DNA of 64,000 nucleotides from positions 1 through 64,000 of the forward strand of contig CAUQKV010000001.1 in the NCBI GenBank assembly GCA_963518845.1, in the 5' to 3' direction. The stretch is from JABCPE02 sp963518845. GTDB lineage: Bacteria; Bacteroidota; Bacteroidia; Flavobacteriales; Weeksellaceae. This document shows, one piece after another, positions 43,571-52,938 of this stretch (the stretch's first letter is position 1; each line of letters begins with the position of its first letter). Made by a program: the position numbers and the translations under genes. Below the pieces are notes generated by a model, which worked only from the letters and a program-made list of their open reading frames with translations, was not told where the DNA came from and made no database searches.

Positions 43571-45502
43571 CTACGCATCTATATTAGCATAGACTGCGTT
43601 CTTTTCTATAAATTCTCTTCTTGGCGGAACTTCATCTCCCATCAGCATAGAGAAAATTCTATCAGCTTCCCCTGCATTTTCTATAGTCACCTGTTTTAGG
43701 ATTCTATTTTCTGGGTTAAGTGTAGTTTCCCAAAGCTGCTCTGCATTCATCTCCCCAAGACCTTTGTATCGCTGGATTTCCACGCCCCTGCCATCTGCAG
43801 AAAGTTCTTTAGTAAGCTCCTCTCTCTCCTTGTCATTCCATGCGTAGAGTTTTTTATTTCCTCTCTTCAGAAGATATAACGGCGGTGATGCGATGTATAC
43901 ATACCCATTCTCTATAAGCTCTTTCATGTAACGGAAGAAGAATGTAAGAATAAGCGTAGAAATATGCGAACCATCTATATCGGCATCGGTCATAATTACT
44001 ATTTTATGGTATCTTAGTTTAGACAAGTTCAGTGCTTTGCTGTCTTCCTCTGTCCCTACAGAAACCCCAAGTGCCGTATAAATATTTTTAATCTCATCAT
44101 TATCATAAACCTTGTGAAGCATAGATTTTTCCACATTTAGAATCTTACCTCTCAGCGGCAAAATCGCTTGGAAATTTCTATCTCTTCCTCCTTTGGCTGT
44201 TCCTCCCGCAGAGTCTCCCTCTACTAGGAAAATTTCGCTTATAGATGGGTCTTTAGATGAACAATCGGCTAATTTCCCAGGTAAACCAGAGCCTCCCAAT
44301 GGCGATTTTCTCTGCACCATTTCACGGGCTTTTTTCGCTGCCTGACGAGCTTTCGCCGCTAAAACTACTTTTTGTACAATCTGCTTGGCTTCGTTTGGAT
44401 TTTCTTCAAGGAAGTTAGAGAGCATCTCTCCCACTATCTTATCCACTGCACCAGAAACTTCGGAATTCCCAAGTTTAGTCTTAGTCTGTCCCTCAAACTG
44501 AGGCTCCATTACCTTCACTGAAATCACCGCTGTAAGCCCCTCACGGAAGTCATCTCCTGTAACTTCCACTTTTTCTTTCTGTGGAATACCTAGTTCATCA
44601 GCATATTTTTTGAGCGTTCTAGTCAAAGCTCTTCTAAAACCAGCCAAATGAGTTCCTCCCTCGTGTGTGTTGATATTATTTACATAAGAATGCAGGTTCT
44701 CATTAAACGAAGTATTATATCTCATCGCTACTTCCACAGGGATATCATCTCGCTCTCCTTCCATGAAGATAACATCCATTATTCCCTCTCTATTCCCATC
44801 GATGAATTCTACAAATTCCTTCAGCCCTCCTTCAGAATAAAAAGTTTCACTTTTAAATTCTCCGTTTTCCTCTTTTACTCTTTCATCTGTAAGAGTGATG
44901 GTAATTCCTTTATTAAGAAAAGCCAACTCGCGAAGACGAGCCGCCAAAGTATCATAATTATATACTAATTCATTAAAAATAGATTCGTCTGGCTGGAAAA
45001 ATACCTCTGTCCCAGTAATCTCCGAAGCACCGATTTCCTCAACATTCCCAAGCGCCTTACCTTGTGAATATTTCTGCTGGTAGATTTTTCCATCTCTCTG
45101 AACTGTAGCGATCAACGATGTAGAAAGCGCATTCACACACGAAACTCCTACACCATGAAGCCCCCCAGAAACCTTGTAAGAATCTTTATCAAACTTACCT
45201 CCTGCCCCTATTTTGGTCATTACTACCTCTAGAGCGGATTTTTGTTCTTTCTCGTGGAAATCCACTGGAATACCACGCCCGTTATCTTTTACAGAAATAC
45301 CATTTCCTTCATGAATAGTCACCGAAATAGTATCACAATATCCTGCTAAAGCCTCATCTATAGAATTATCCACCACCTCATAAACCAAGTGATGAAGCCC
45401 TCTAACCCCCACATCTCCAATGTACATCGATGGTCTGAGACGCACATGCTCTATACCTTCCAATGCCTGAATACTACTCGCTGTATACTGTTTTTCGCTC
45501 AT
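43571..45502 (-). CDS. gyrB: DNA gyrase subunit B
   Basis: GyrB is the ATPase half of DNA gyrase, which introduces negative supercoils. The 643-residue protein has the GHKL ATPase start SSIQALEGIEHVRLRPSMYI, VVDNSIDEALAGYCDTISVT (ATP-site Glu and Asn) and GGLHGVGVSCVNALS; the Toprim domain has FLVEGDSAGGTAKGGRDRNF near residue 425 and IMTDADIDGSHISTLIL near 500; the C-terminal tail includes RYKGLGEMNAEQLWETTLNP. Both Toprim metal motifs are intact and the length suits the insertion-free 640-residue form. ParE is very similar; IPLRGKILNVEKS-type tail and size favour GyrB, but the two cannot be separated with full certainty. Confidence 0.9.
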   Translation of the reverse strand: MSEKQYTASSIQALEGIEHVRLRPSMYIGDVGVRGLHHLVYEVVDNSIDEALAGYCDTISVTIHEGNGISVKDNGRGIPVDFHEKEQKSALEVVMTKIGAGGKFDKDSYKVSGGLHGVGVSCVNALSTSLIATVQRDGKIYQQKYSQGKALGNVEEIGASEITGTEVFFQPDESIFNELVYNYDTLAARLRELAFLNKGITITLTDERVKEENGEFKSETFYSEGGLKEFVEFIDGNREGIMDVIFMEGERDDIPVEVAMRYNTSFNENLHSYVNNINTHEGGTHLAGFRRALTRTLKKYADELGIPQKEKVEVTGDDFREGLTAVISVKVMEPQFEGQTKTKLGNSEVSGAVDKIVGEMLSNFLEENPNEAKQIVQKVVLAAKARQAAKKAREMVQRKSPLGGSGLPGKLADCSSKDPSISEIFLVEGDSAGGTAKGGRDRNFQAILPLRGKILNVEKSMLHKVYDNDEIKNIYTALGVSVGTEEDSKALNLSKLRYHKIVIMTDADIDGSHISTLILTFFFRYMKELIENGYVYIASPPLYLLKRGNKKLYAWNDKEREELTKELSADGRGVEIQRYKGLGEMNAEQLWETTLNPENRILKQVTIENAGEADRIFSMLMGDEVPPRREFIEKNAVYANIDA

Positions 45503-45527
45503 GTATTTTCAAAAATTTAGTGAATTA

Positions 45528-45535
45528 CAAAGATA
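45528..45535 (-). promoter_or_regulatory. Promoter -7 box of gyrB
   Basis: Leftward TATCTTTG fits TAnnTTTG, 26 bases before the start codon. Confidence 0.55.
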
Positions 45536-45583
45536 CATATTTTTTTGATAAAAATCAGTGTTTTTTGAACGAGAAATAAATTT

Positions 45584-45591
45584 TATATTTG
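45584..45591 (+). promoter_or_regulatory. Promoter -7 box of the symporter-led operon
   Basis: TATATTTG matches exactly and lies 17 bases before ATG 45608. It probably drives the rightward run to about 50589. Confidence 0.55.
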
Positions 45592-45607
45592 GGAAATTTT
45601 ATAAAAA

Positions 45608-46777
45608 ATGAAAAAGAGCAACAATCTCTTGCTTCAAATACTGATTGCTATTATTTTAGGAATAATTTTTGGGAAATTTGTAAATCAAGAATTTTTAAAA
45701 ATTTTTCTTACTTTCAATGGGCTGTTTAGTCAGTTTCTTGGATTCTGTATCCCTTTGATTATCATAGGTCTAATAGTCCCATCGATAGGAAAACTGGGCG
45801 GAACGGCTAGTAAAATAGTGCTTGTAACGGCTGGACTGGCTTATTTATCTACGCTTTTAGCAGGTTTTGTGTCTTATAGCGTGAGTATCAGCACTTTCCC
45901 AAGTCTTTTGGAAGGGCAGTCGCTCCGTGATGTTTCAGAAGTCACTGAAATCAAACCTTATTTTTCGCTGAGCATTCCTCCTATGTTTGATGTGATGACA
46001 GCGCTGGTTTTGGCTTTTATGGTAGGGATAGGAATTTCTAAAATCCACAATTCTACATTGTTACAGGTTTTTGAAGAATTTGAAATCATCATCTCTAATG
46101 TCATTGCCCGCATTCTTATTCCGCTGCTTCCATTGTATATTTTTGGAATCTTTTTAGGAATGGCTCATACGGGCGAAGTTTTCACGATTGTTTCTATTTT
46201 CATTAAAATTATCGCCATTATTTTTGGGCTTCATATTTTGTTTTTGATATTTTTATTTACCATCGCTGGAATCATCGGAAGGAAAAATCCTTTTAAAATG
46301 TTAGTAAACATGATACCCGCCTATATCACGGCTCTGGGAACACAGTCTTCGGCGGCTACCATTCCTGTTTCCTTACAGCAGACTATCAAAAACGGCGTTT
46401 CGGAAAAGGTAGCAAAACTGGTTATTCCTCTTTGTGCGACGATACATTTATCTGGAAGTGCCCTGAAAATAGTAGCCTGCACCATTGCTCTGATGGTAGT
46501 ACAGCAGATGCCGATTGATTTCTTAGATTACGCAGGATTTATTTTTATGCTTGGCATTGCTATGGTGGCTGCGCCTGGAGTCCCTGGTGGTGCTATTATG
46601 GCGGCTATCGGGATTATCGGTTCTATGCTTGGATTTGATGAAAAAAGCCAAGCGCTGATGATTTCGCTCTACATCGCTATGGACAGCTTCGGAACGGCTG
46701 GAAATGTCACAGGAGACTGCGCAATAGCCGTAATTACGGATACTATTTTGGGTGAAAAACAGAAAACTAACGACTAA
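45608..46777 (+). CDS. Dicarboxylate/amino acid:cation symporter (DAACS)
   Basis: A 389-residue inner-membrane protein of the glutamate/dicarboxylate symporter family, with about eight helices and two re-entrant loops. Marks: start LLLQILIAIILGIIFGKFVN, the serine-rich first loop TALGTQSSAATIPVSLQQTI near residue 238, HLSGSALKIVACTIALMVVQ, the second loop AAPGVPGGAIMAAIGIIGSM near 318 and AMDSFGTAGNVTGDCAIAVI near 358 (with the substrate Asp). It imports an acidic amino acid or dicarboxylate with sodium or protons. The next gene starts directly after its stop codon. Confidence 0.92.
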   Translation: MKKSNNLLLQILIAIILGIIFGKFVNQEFLKIFLTFNGLFSQFLGFCIPLIIIGLIVPSIGKLGGTASKIVLVTAGLAYLSTLLAGFVSYSVSISTFPSLLEGQSLRDVSEVTEIKPYFSLSIPPMFDVMTALVLAFMVGIGISKIHNSTLLQVFEEFEIIISNVIARILIPLLPLYIFGIFLGMAHTGEVFTIVSIFIKIIAIIFGLHILFLIFLFTIAGIIGRKNPFKMLVNMIPAYITALGTQSSAATIPVSLQQTIKNGVSEKVAKLVIPLCATIHLSGSALKIVACTIALMVVQQMPIDFLDYAGFIFMLGIAMVAAPGVPGGAIMAAIGIIGSMLGFDEKSQALMISLYIAMDSFGTAGNVTGDCAIAVITDTILGEKQKTND

Positions 46778-48016
46778 ATGAAAGAAAAGTTTTTACAAAC
46801 TCTTTGGGAAAACAAGGTTTTTAATCCGCTCTTGTTCAAGGATACGGATGGAAACCCTATCGAAATCCTAGATTTTGGAAAACTGAATAGCAATGCTGGT
46901 CCTGATTTTCATTCGGTAAAAATAAAAACGCAAGGCATCACATTCTTCGGGAATGCTGAATTCCATGTAAAATCTTCCGATTGGCTTCTACACAAACATT
47001 CGGAACAGAAAGATTATCAGTCCGTTATCCTTCATGTCGTTTTTGAACACGACCAAGAAATTTCGGAACTGAAAGAAAGAAACATTCCTACGTTGGAACT
47101 GAAAAACTATATTGAAAACTCTAATTTTCAGTACTATAACTTTGATAAAGAAAAGAATTTTATTCCTTGCGAAGATATTTTCAGCATCAAAAAAATCCCA
47201 AATGATTTCTCCGAGGAAATCATTTTGCAAAAATTAGAGGAAAAAGACAAAGAAATCAAACAGCAGTTACTGGCTACAAAAAACGACTACGAAGCGGTTT
47301 TATTCCAGAGAATAGCCTACTCTTTCGGGCTGAAAGTAAATTCGGAAACTTTTCTCCAAATTGCGCAAAACATTGATTTTAAAATCATTAAAAAAGTTTC
47401 TCAAAATCCTTTTCAGTTGGAAAGCCTCTTATTTGGAAAAGCAGATTTACTAAATAATACGGAAAAAGACAACCAAAAATGGCTGAAAGAATTTGAGTTT
47501 TTAAAGGCAAAATTTGGAATAAACGACATCGTTTTTCCTGCTAAATTTATGCGGATGATGCCCGTTTCGTTCGCTACTATAAGGCTTTCGCAGCTGGCTC
47601 AGCTGTATTTTCTGCATCAGAATTTATTTTCAAAAATCATCAATGCAAAAAGCGTGGAAGAGTTGAAAGAGTTATTCAAAGACATAAAAACCTCGGAATA
47701 CTGGGAAAATCACTATGTTTTCGGAAAGGAAAGCGAAACAAAAACCAAAAAACTTTCAGATGATTTCATAGAAATTATTTTACTGAATGCCATTCTTCCT
47801 GTGATTTATTCCTATCACAAGGAAAAAACTGATAATCAGAAAATTATATTTGATTTTTACCGAAATCTAAAACCCGAGAAAAATTCCATCATCAAACAAT
47901 GGAAAAATTTAGGCGCGAAGATAAAATCTGCCCTAGATTCCCAAGCGTTCTTATATTTATACAAAAACTGGTGCAGCCAAAAAAGATGCTTAGAATGCTG
48001 TCAAACACAATTTTAA
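46778..48016 (+). CDS. DUF2851 family protein
   Basis: A 412-residue protein of the Bacteroidota family DUF2851: EKFLQTLWENKVFNPLLFKD at the start, then DFGKLNSNAGPDFHSVKIKT near residue 32 and FFGNAEFHVKSSDWLLHKHS near 53; a Cys-containing end, CSQKRCLECCQTQF. The N-terminal block may be nuclease-like (GPDF...EFH..), but the function is not established. It starts at the base after the symporter stop, so the two are co-transcribed, perhaps with translational coupling. Confidence 0.9.
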   Translation: MKEKFLQTLWENKVFNPLLFKDTDGNPIEILDFGKLNSNAGPDFHSVKIKTQGITFFGNAEFHVKSSDWLLHKHSEQKDYQSVILHVVFEHDQEISELKERNIPTLELKNYIENSNFQYYNFDKEKNFIPCEDIFSIKKIPNDFSEEIILQKLEEKDKEIKQQLLATKNDYEAVLFQRIAYSFGLKVNSETFLQIAQNIDFKIIKKVSQNPFQLESLLFGKADLLNNTEKDNQKWLKEFEFLKAKFGINDIVFPAKFMRMMPVSFATIRLSQLAQLYFLHQNLFSKIINAKSVEELKELFKDIKTSEYWENHYVFGKESETKTKKLSDDFIEIILLNAILPVIYSYHKEKTDNQKIIFDFYRNLKPEKNSIIKQWKNLGAKIKSALDSQAFLYLYKNWCSQKRCLECCQTQF

Positions 48017-48032
48017 TTTAATTTTAAACCAA

Positions 48033-48560
48033 ATGATTTTTACTCTAAACGACATACAAATACAACCCGCAAAAGGAGAAGAACACGGACATATTTTCTC
48101 CTCATACTGCGCATCTTTCCCTGCTGATGAGCGAAGAGATGAGGAGCAGTTTTATAAACTTTTAGAAAATAACCACAGTAAGATTTTATCCATTTTCAAA
48201 GGAGAAAATCTCGCTGGATACCTCATTGTATGGAAGTTTTCAGAGTTTACATTTATAGAGCATTTTGAGATTTTTGAGGCTCTTCGTGGCGCTAATTTAG
48301 GCTCTACGATTCTGTCTATTTTGACTGAAAACCTCAGAAATATCGTACTGGAAACCGAACCCAAAGAACTCAGCCACATAGCAGAGCGAAGAGTAGGTTT
48401 TTACAAAAAAAATGGCTTTTCTGTTTTGGACGAAAACTATATCCAGCCTAGCTACAGCCAAGATAAAAACCCGCTGAACCTTTGGCTGATGGGAACTTTT
48501 GAGCCTGATAATCTGCCTCAAACCATTGCAGAAATTCATAAAATCGTATATCAAAATTAA
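48033..48560 (+). CDS. GNAT-family N-acetyltransferase
   Basis: A 175-residue acetyltransferase-like protein. FSSYCASFPADERRDEEQFY near residue 22 is the helix-strand start, LAGYLIVWKFSEFTFIEHFE is the beta4-5 region near 62, and ALRGANLGSTILSILTENLR near 85 is the acetyl-CoA loop (R-x-x-x-L-G). RRVGFYKKNGFSVLDENYIQ near 120 is the usual last helix. Substrate unknown. It lies 17 bases downstream of the DUF2851 gene and 26 bases before pyrD. Confidence 0.85.
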   Translation: MIFTLNDIQIQPAKGEEHGHIFSSYCASFPADERRDEEQFYKLLENNHSKILSIFKGENLAGYLIVWKFSEFTFIEHFEIFEALRGANLGSTILSILTENLRNIVLETEPKELSHIAERRVGFYKKNGFSVLDENYIQPSYSQDKNPLNLWLMGTFEPDNLPQTIAEIHKIVYQN

Positions 48561-48585
48561 GTTTAACCTAATAAAATAATCACTC

Positions 48586-49518
48586 ATGAACCTCAAATCT
48601 AAAATCGGAAATTACACCTTCAAAAATCCACTGATGAACGCCTCTGGATGCTGGTGTGAATCGGAAGAAAAACTAAACGAACTTCACCTCTCTGACTGTG
48701 GAAGTTTCGTAACCAAAAGTGCCACAGCGAAATACCGCGAAGGAAATCCATCGCCGCGATATGTGGAAGTTCCACTAGGAACTATCAACTCCATGGGACT
48801 GCCTAATGAAGGACTGGACTACTATCTCGATTATGCCCTAAAATTCCAAGAAAAACACGAACAAACCATCTTTCTCTCCGTGGCAGGAATGTCTTTTGAG
48901 GAAAATATGGAAATGCTGAAAAAAGTGAATTCTTCTGATTTTAAAGGCATTATAGAGCTTAACCTCTCTTGTCCTAATGTCCCTGGAAAACCTCAAACAG
49001 GCTATGATTTTGAGGCTACAGAGCGAATTTTACAAGAAGTTTTTACTTTCATCAAAAAACCTTTGGGCGTAAAACTTCCGCCTTATTTTGATATGGCTCA
49101 TTTTGACAAAATTGCAGAAGTTCTGAATAAATTTCCGCTTCACTATGTGAATTGTATCAACTCCATCGGAAATGGGCTCTATATCGACACTGAAAAAGAA
49201 GAAGTCGTTATCAAACCAAAGGATGGATTTGGCGGAATCGGCGGTGAATATATCAAACCTACCGCTCTGGCTAATGTCCGAGCGATGTACACTAGACTAA
49301 ATAAAAATATCCAAGTCATCGGCTGCGGTGGCGTTCTTACAGGGCAGGATGTCTTTGAGCATATTCTCTGCGGAGCAAGTATGGTTCAGGTGGGCTCTCA
49401 GCTGATGAAGGAAAATCCGTCTATTTTCGGGCGACTTCTATCTGAATTAAAAGAAATTATGTCCCAAAAAGGCTACCAATCCATAGATGATTTCAAAGGT
49501 AAATTAAAATCCTTGTAG
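48586..49518 (+). CDS. pyrD: Dihydroorotate dehydrogenase, class 1A (fumarate-type)
   Basis: PyrD oxidises dihydroorotate to orotate, fourth step of UMP synthesis. The 310-residue protein has KNPLMNASGCWCESEEKL at the start, GTINSMGLPNEGLDYYLDYA near 65, IELNLSCPNVPGKPQTGYDF near 125 with the catalytic Cys that marks class 1, and GFGGIGGEYIKPTALANVRA near 220, GCGGVLTGQDVFEHILCGAS near 250 (flavin phosphate site). No PyrK-type electron-transfer gene is adjacent, and the LSCPN...GKPQ motif is of the 1A subclass, so fumarate is the likely acceptor. Cytoplasmic. Confidence 0.93.
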   Translation: MNLKSKIGNYTFKNPLMNASGCWCESEEKLNELHLSDCGSFVTKSATAKYREGNPSPRYVEVPLGTINSMGLPNEGLDYYLDYALKFQEKHEQTIFLSVAGMSFEENMEMLKKVNSSDFKGIIELNLSCPNVPGKPQTGYDFEATERILQEVFTFIKKPLGVKLPPYFDMAHFDKIAEVLNKFPLHYVNCINSIGNGLYIDTEKEEVVIKPKDGFGGIGGEYIKPTALANVRAMYTRLNKNIQVIGCGGVLTGQDVFEHILCGASMVQVGSQLMKENPSIFGRLLSELKEIMSQKGYQSIDDFKGKLKSL

Positions 49519-49567
49519 TTCATCTGCATGGTTTTTAGTATTTTTGAAAAAAATTTAAATCTTTTCA

Positions 49568-50290
49568 ATGACAAAATTAAGCGTAAATATCAATAAAATA
49601 GCGACCCTCCGAAATTCCAGAGGAGGGCTGCTTCCCAGCGTGACAGAAGCCGCAGTGAAAATTCAGGAATTCGGTGCAGATGGCATCACCATCCACCCAA
49701 GACCAGACCAGCGCCACATCACAAAACAAGATGTCTATGACCTAAAACCGCTGGTGCATACGGAATTTAATATCGAAGGCAATCCACACCGCCCATTCAT
49801 AGATATGGTTTTGGAAATCAAGCCTACACAGGTGACTTTGGTTCCTGATGCGGACAATGCCATCACTTCCAATGCTGGCTGGGATACCAAAACTCATCTG
49901 TATTTCCTGACAGACATTATATCGGAGTTTAAACGAGCTGGGATTAGGACTTCTATTTTCCTTGACCCTAAACCAGAACTCTGTGATTATGCCGCTAAAA
50001 CGGGAGCTGACCGCATAGAACTATACACAGAGGCCTATGCTTCTGGATATAAAGCCAATAAAGAGGCGGCTATCAAACCTTATTTAGAAACGGCTATCCG
50101 TGCAAGTGAACTAGGGCTGGGCATCAATGCTGGGCATGATTTAAGCCTTGAAAATCTACGATATTTTGCAGAAACTATCCCAAATCTTTTGGAGGTGTCC
50201 ATAGGGCATGCACTCATCAGTGAGGCTCTCTACATGGGCATGGAAAACACGGTTCAGGCTTACCAAAAAAGATTAGAAATCGACAAATAA
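49568..50290 (+). CDS. pdxJ: Pyridoxine 5'-phosphate synthase
   Basis: PdxJ condenses deoxyxylulose phosphate with 3-amino-1-hydroxyacetone phosphate to pyridoxine phosphate. The 240-residue TIM barrel has LSVNINKIATLRNSRGG at the start, FGADGITIHPRPDQRHITKQ near 33 (substrate His and Arg), TQVTLVPDADNAITSNAGWD near 90 (normally PE.R..TTEGG; here changed but the site is recognisable), GADRIELYTEAYASGY near 148 and LGINAGHDLSLENL near 188. It co-operates with SerC at 17897. In the same rightward run as pyrD. Confidence 0.93.
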   Translation: MTKLSVNINKIATLRNSRGGLLPSVTEAAVKIQEFGADGITIHPRPDQRHITKQDVYDLKPLVHTEFNIEGNPHRPFIDMVLEIKPTQVTLVPDADNAITSNAGWDTKTHLYFLTDIISEFKRAGIRTSIFLDPKPELCDYAAKTGADRIELYTEAYASGYKANKEAAIKPYLETAIRASELGLGINAGHDLSLENLRYFAETIPNLLEVSIGHALISEALYMGMENTVQAYQKRLEIDK

Positions 50291-50301
50291 TTTTTTCTTA
50301 C

Positions 50302-50589
50302 ATGAGAAAGAAAAGAGAATTTCACTCTTCAGAATTGGTAAAAAGTTTGGCCAAAATCTATGGTTTTGATGAGATTTTGGTTTCATTTAAAATAAAAGAC
50401 TTTCTCCGAGAATACTTGGACGAAAGTCTTTTTAATGAAATAGAACAAGTTCGGCTAAACAAAGGCGTTCTCAGCCTAAAAATAAAATCTCCTTTACTAA
50501 AAAACGATTTCCAGATGCGAAAATCGTTCTATGTCAATAAAATTTCTTCTGAACTGGGAATAGAAATCACCCAAATCATCATTCTATAA
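50302..50589 (+). CDS. DUF721 (DciA-like) small protein
   Basis: A 95-residue cytoplasmic protein. It has the DUF721 pattern: an N-terminal helix ELVKSLAKIYGFDEILVSFK, a core FNEIEQVRLNKGVLSLKIKS, then SPLLKNDFQMRKSFYVNKIS and a closing strand. DciA, of this family, recruits the replicative helicase in many bacteria; the function here is inferred from the family. It is the last gene of the rightward run and its stop codon abuts the end of the convergent mtgA gene, leaving no space for a terminator. Confidence 0.78.
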   Translation: MRKKREFHSSELVKSLAKIYGFDEILVSFKIKDFLREYLDESLFNEIEQVRLNKGVLSLKIKSPLLKNDFQMRKSFYVNKISSELGIEITQIIIL

Positions 50590-51240
50590 CTACTCTTGTA
50601 GGCGGATATGGTTCATCTGCTTCATTATCCAGCTGTGCTTTCTTTTCAGCGCTGGCGTTGGATTTTTTGGGTCATATTTTTTAGGATTTGGAAGAACCGC
50701 TGCTATCCACGCTGCCTCGCTTTTAGTAAGATTTTTAGCCGATTTCTTAAAATAATACCGCGAAGCCGCCTCCACACCGAAGACCCCCTGCCCCATTTCT
50801 ATGGAATTGAGATACCTCTCCATGATGATTTTCTTATTCCAAACCTTTTCAATCACAAAAGTAAAAACCGTTTCCAAACCTTTTCTAAACCAGCTTCTAT
50901 TATTCCAAAGAAAAATATTTTTGGCCGTCTGCTGGGAAATCGTGCTTCCACCTTGGATTCGTTTTCCTTTTTCATTATTCTCCATGGCTCTCTCAATAGC
51001 TTTAAAATCAAAACCATCATGTTTATAATAGTTTTGATCTTCTGATGCTATGACGGCTATTTTCACATAATCCCCCATTTCATCATAGGAAACATACTCG
51101 CGGTCTAATTTCTGATATTGAAACAAACCGCCGAGCTGCGTCCATGTGATGATGGGATTAAAAAACCTGCCCCAAACCACGGCTAAAAGGTAAAATATTA
51201 AAATAAAATAAATTATTTTCTTCAAATATTTCAGCATCAA
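50590..51240 (-). CDS. mtgA: Monofunctional peptidoglycan glycosyltransferase
   Basis: A GT51 enzyme of 216 residues that polymerises lipid II into glycan strands. One N-terminal membrane anchor (IIYFILIFYLLAVVWGRFFN) is followed by VKIAVIASEDQNYYKHDGFD with the catalytic Glu near residue 68, GGSTISQQTAKNIFLWNNRS near 97, and ERYLNSIEMGQGVFGVEAAS near 141. There is no transpeptidase domain, so it is the MtgA type. It overlaps the upstream AAA ATPase gene by 4 bases (translational coupling) and the convergent DUF721 gene ends directly beside it. Confidence 0.94.
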   Translation of the reverse strand: MMLKYLKKIIYFILIFYLLAVVWGRFFNPIITWTQLGGLFQYQKLDREYVSYDEMGDYVKIAVIASEDQNYYKHDGFDFKAIERAMENNEKGKRIQGGSTISQQTAKNIFLWNNRSWFRKGLETVFTFVIEKVWNKKIIMERYLNSIEMGQGVFGVEAASRYYFKKSAKNLTKSEAAWIAAVLPNPKKYDPKNPTPALKRKHSWIMKQMNHIRLQE

Positions 51241-52379
51241 AAACCTATTTTTTTATTTTCTTTTGTAGTGTCTTTTAGTGATTTTTCATCCATATTCGTA
51301 AGTTCCGCCAGAGAACGCGGTTCATCTACAGTAATGTCCTTGCCTATTGATTTCAGGTAAGCATTACATTTTTCTACGGTCAGCTCTCGGAACTTATATT
51401 CTGCTATCAGCCTTCCTTTTCTCAGCAGGGCAGAATCGATTTTGGATATATCAGAATTAAATGTACAAATTAGCTGACATTCAAGCACATCTGACAGCAT
51501 TCCATCCGCTATGTTCAGAATCGAAGAAACCACATCCGTATTGCTGTTGAGCGTGGTTCTCTCCGCAATGTAGTTTTCACAATCTTCCAGCACCAAAACC
51601 GAATTCTGATTATCCACCAAAACCCCAATAAAACTAGGGTCTGTGAGCGAAGAAATCATCGTAGTCGGTATGAAGATGAATTTTTTATTCGGAATCTGGC
51701 TCGTCAGCCATTTGATGTAGTTGGTCTTTCCAGAACCTGCAATCCCGTGAAGCAGCACGATTCCTTTGTTTTCGTTGGTTATCGTGTGTTTCACTCTGGT
51801 ATGCACCTCCATAAAATCATCATTGTACATCAGATCCAAGTCTATTCTATGAGGTTTTATCGTATGAGTTTTCAAGTCAAAACCTGAATTATCTTTCAGC
51901 AAAATAGATACTTTGGCTTCTTTAGAAATATATTTTTCAAAATATTCGCTGAAAAGTTTTATTAGATTTGTCTTAGTATTAGGAGCATCATTTTTATAAT
52001 AAACATACTCCACACGATAGAGCCCTTCCTCAAAAACTTCTGTATCATAGTCATCAGACAAGTCTCTGGTTAACAGTATAAAAACCTCTAACTCAGGATG
52101 AAAATAGCACTCCTCACTCTCATAAAGCTCATTAGTTTTTGATGAATATTCCATCGTTTGGAAATCCTCACATTTCTGGAACTGAGAGAGTTTTTCTTTG
52201 TGTATAACCAGCTCATCATTACCGATATACAGATTTGCCATAGCATTATTTAACAAAGCTCTATAAGGCAACGAAGTGTGAGAAACATCCATCTTGTTAT
52301 AAAGCTTTACTGCCGATGCTTCACCATCATACCCCATTAAATAAAATGGTTTGTAAAATTCTGATTCTTTTATTCTCAT
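51237..52379 (-). CDS. AAA-family ATPase
   Basis: A 380-residue ATPase. The N-terminal half (1-190) has no known domain, with FHPELEVFILLTRDLSDDYD and VSILLKDNSGFDLKTHTIKP. From about 205 a AAA module: Walker A LLHGIAGSGKTNYIKWLTS, Walker B-like SVLVLEDCENYIAER, sensor I LICTFNSDISKIDSALLR and the arginine-finger-like RKGRLIAEYKFRE. The C-terminal small domain is short. Such modules remodel other proteins; partner unknown. It overlaps mtgA by 4 bases, so it may be linked to cell wall synthesis. Confidence 0.82.
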   Translation of the reverse strand: MRIKESEFYKPFYLMGYDGEASAVKLYNKMDVSHTSLPYRALLNNAMANLYIGNDELVIHKEKLSQFQKCEDFQTMEYSSKTNELYESEECYFHPELEVFILLTRDLSDDYDTEVFEEGLYRVEYVYYKNDAPNTKTNLIKLFSEYFEKYISKEAKVSILLKDNSGFDLKTHTIKPHRIDLDLMYNDDFMEVHTRVKHTITNENKGIVLLHGIAGSGKTNYIKWLTSQIPNKKFIFIPTTMISSLTDPSFIGVLVDNQNSVLVLEDCENYIAERTTLNSNTDVVSSILNIADGMLSDVLECQLICTFNSDISKIDSALLRKGRLIAEYKFRELTVEKCNAYLKSIGKDITVDEPRSLAELTNMDEKSLKDTTKENKKIGF

Positions 52380-52413
52380 CTTTTTAAATTTAATTTATAC
52401 TTTAATATTTTGT

Positions 52414-52935
52414 TTATTTTTTCTCTTTATACCAAGAGGAATATTTTACATAATTTTTGCTTATTCGCTGTATTTCAGACTCCATAAGGTCTTGCGAAAC
52501 ATCTTTTATCTTTTTTGCGGGAACGCCTGCCCACAGCTCACCTTCCTTGATGTGTGTCCCCTGCGTAACCACCGAACCAGCCGCCACCACAGCGTGGGAC
52601 TCTATCAGACAGCCATCCATGACAATAGCCCCCATGCCGATAAGTACATTATCCTTTATTTCGCACCCGTGAACCACCGCATTATGCCCTATGGAAACAT
52701 CATTTCCTATAATAGTCGCGTGTTTTTCATAGGTGCAGTGCACAGTTACATTATCCTGAATATTCACTCTGTTACCGAGCCTGATGCTGTTCACATCTCC
52801 CCTCAATACGGCATTATACCAAATACTGCACTCCTCTCCCATGACCACATCTCCGACAATCACAGCTGTTTCCGCTAAAAATGTATCCTCACCCACGATG
52901 GGAGTTTTTCCTAAAACTTCTCTAATCAAAGCCAT
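52414..52935 (-). CDS. Gamma-class carbonic anhydrase-like hexapeptide protein
   Basis: A 173-residue left-handed beta-helix protein. The hexapeptide repeats start at FLAETAVIVGDVVMGEECSI, and the metal-site His residues lie in NVTVHCTYEKHATIIG and DVSIGHNAVVHGCEIKDNVL (His near 69, 89 and 94). The family (YrdA/CaiE/PaaY) often has carbonic anhydrase or CoA-thioesterase-like activity, in trimers. Normal length for the family. Four bases separate it from the methyltransferase gene upstream; the leftward unit from 52414 to 54589 is closely packed. Confidence 0.88.
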   Translation of the reverse strand: MALIREVLGKTPIVGEDTFLAETAVIVGDVVMGEECSIWYNAVLRGDVNSIRLGNRVNIQDNVTVHCTYEKHATIIGNDVSIGHNAVVHGCEIKDNVLIGMGAIVMDGCLIESHAVVAAGSVVTQGTHIKEGELWAGVPAKKIKDVSQDLMESEIQRISKNYVKYSSWYKEKK

Positions 52936-52938
52936 TTT

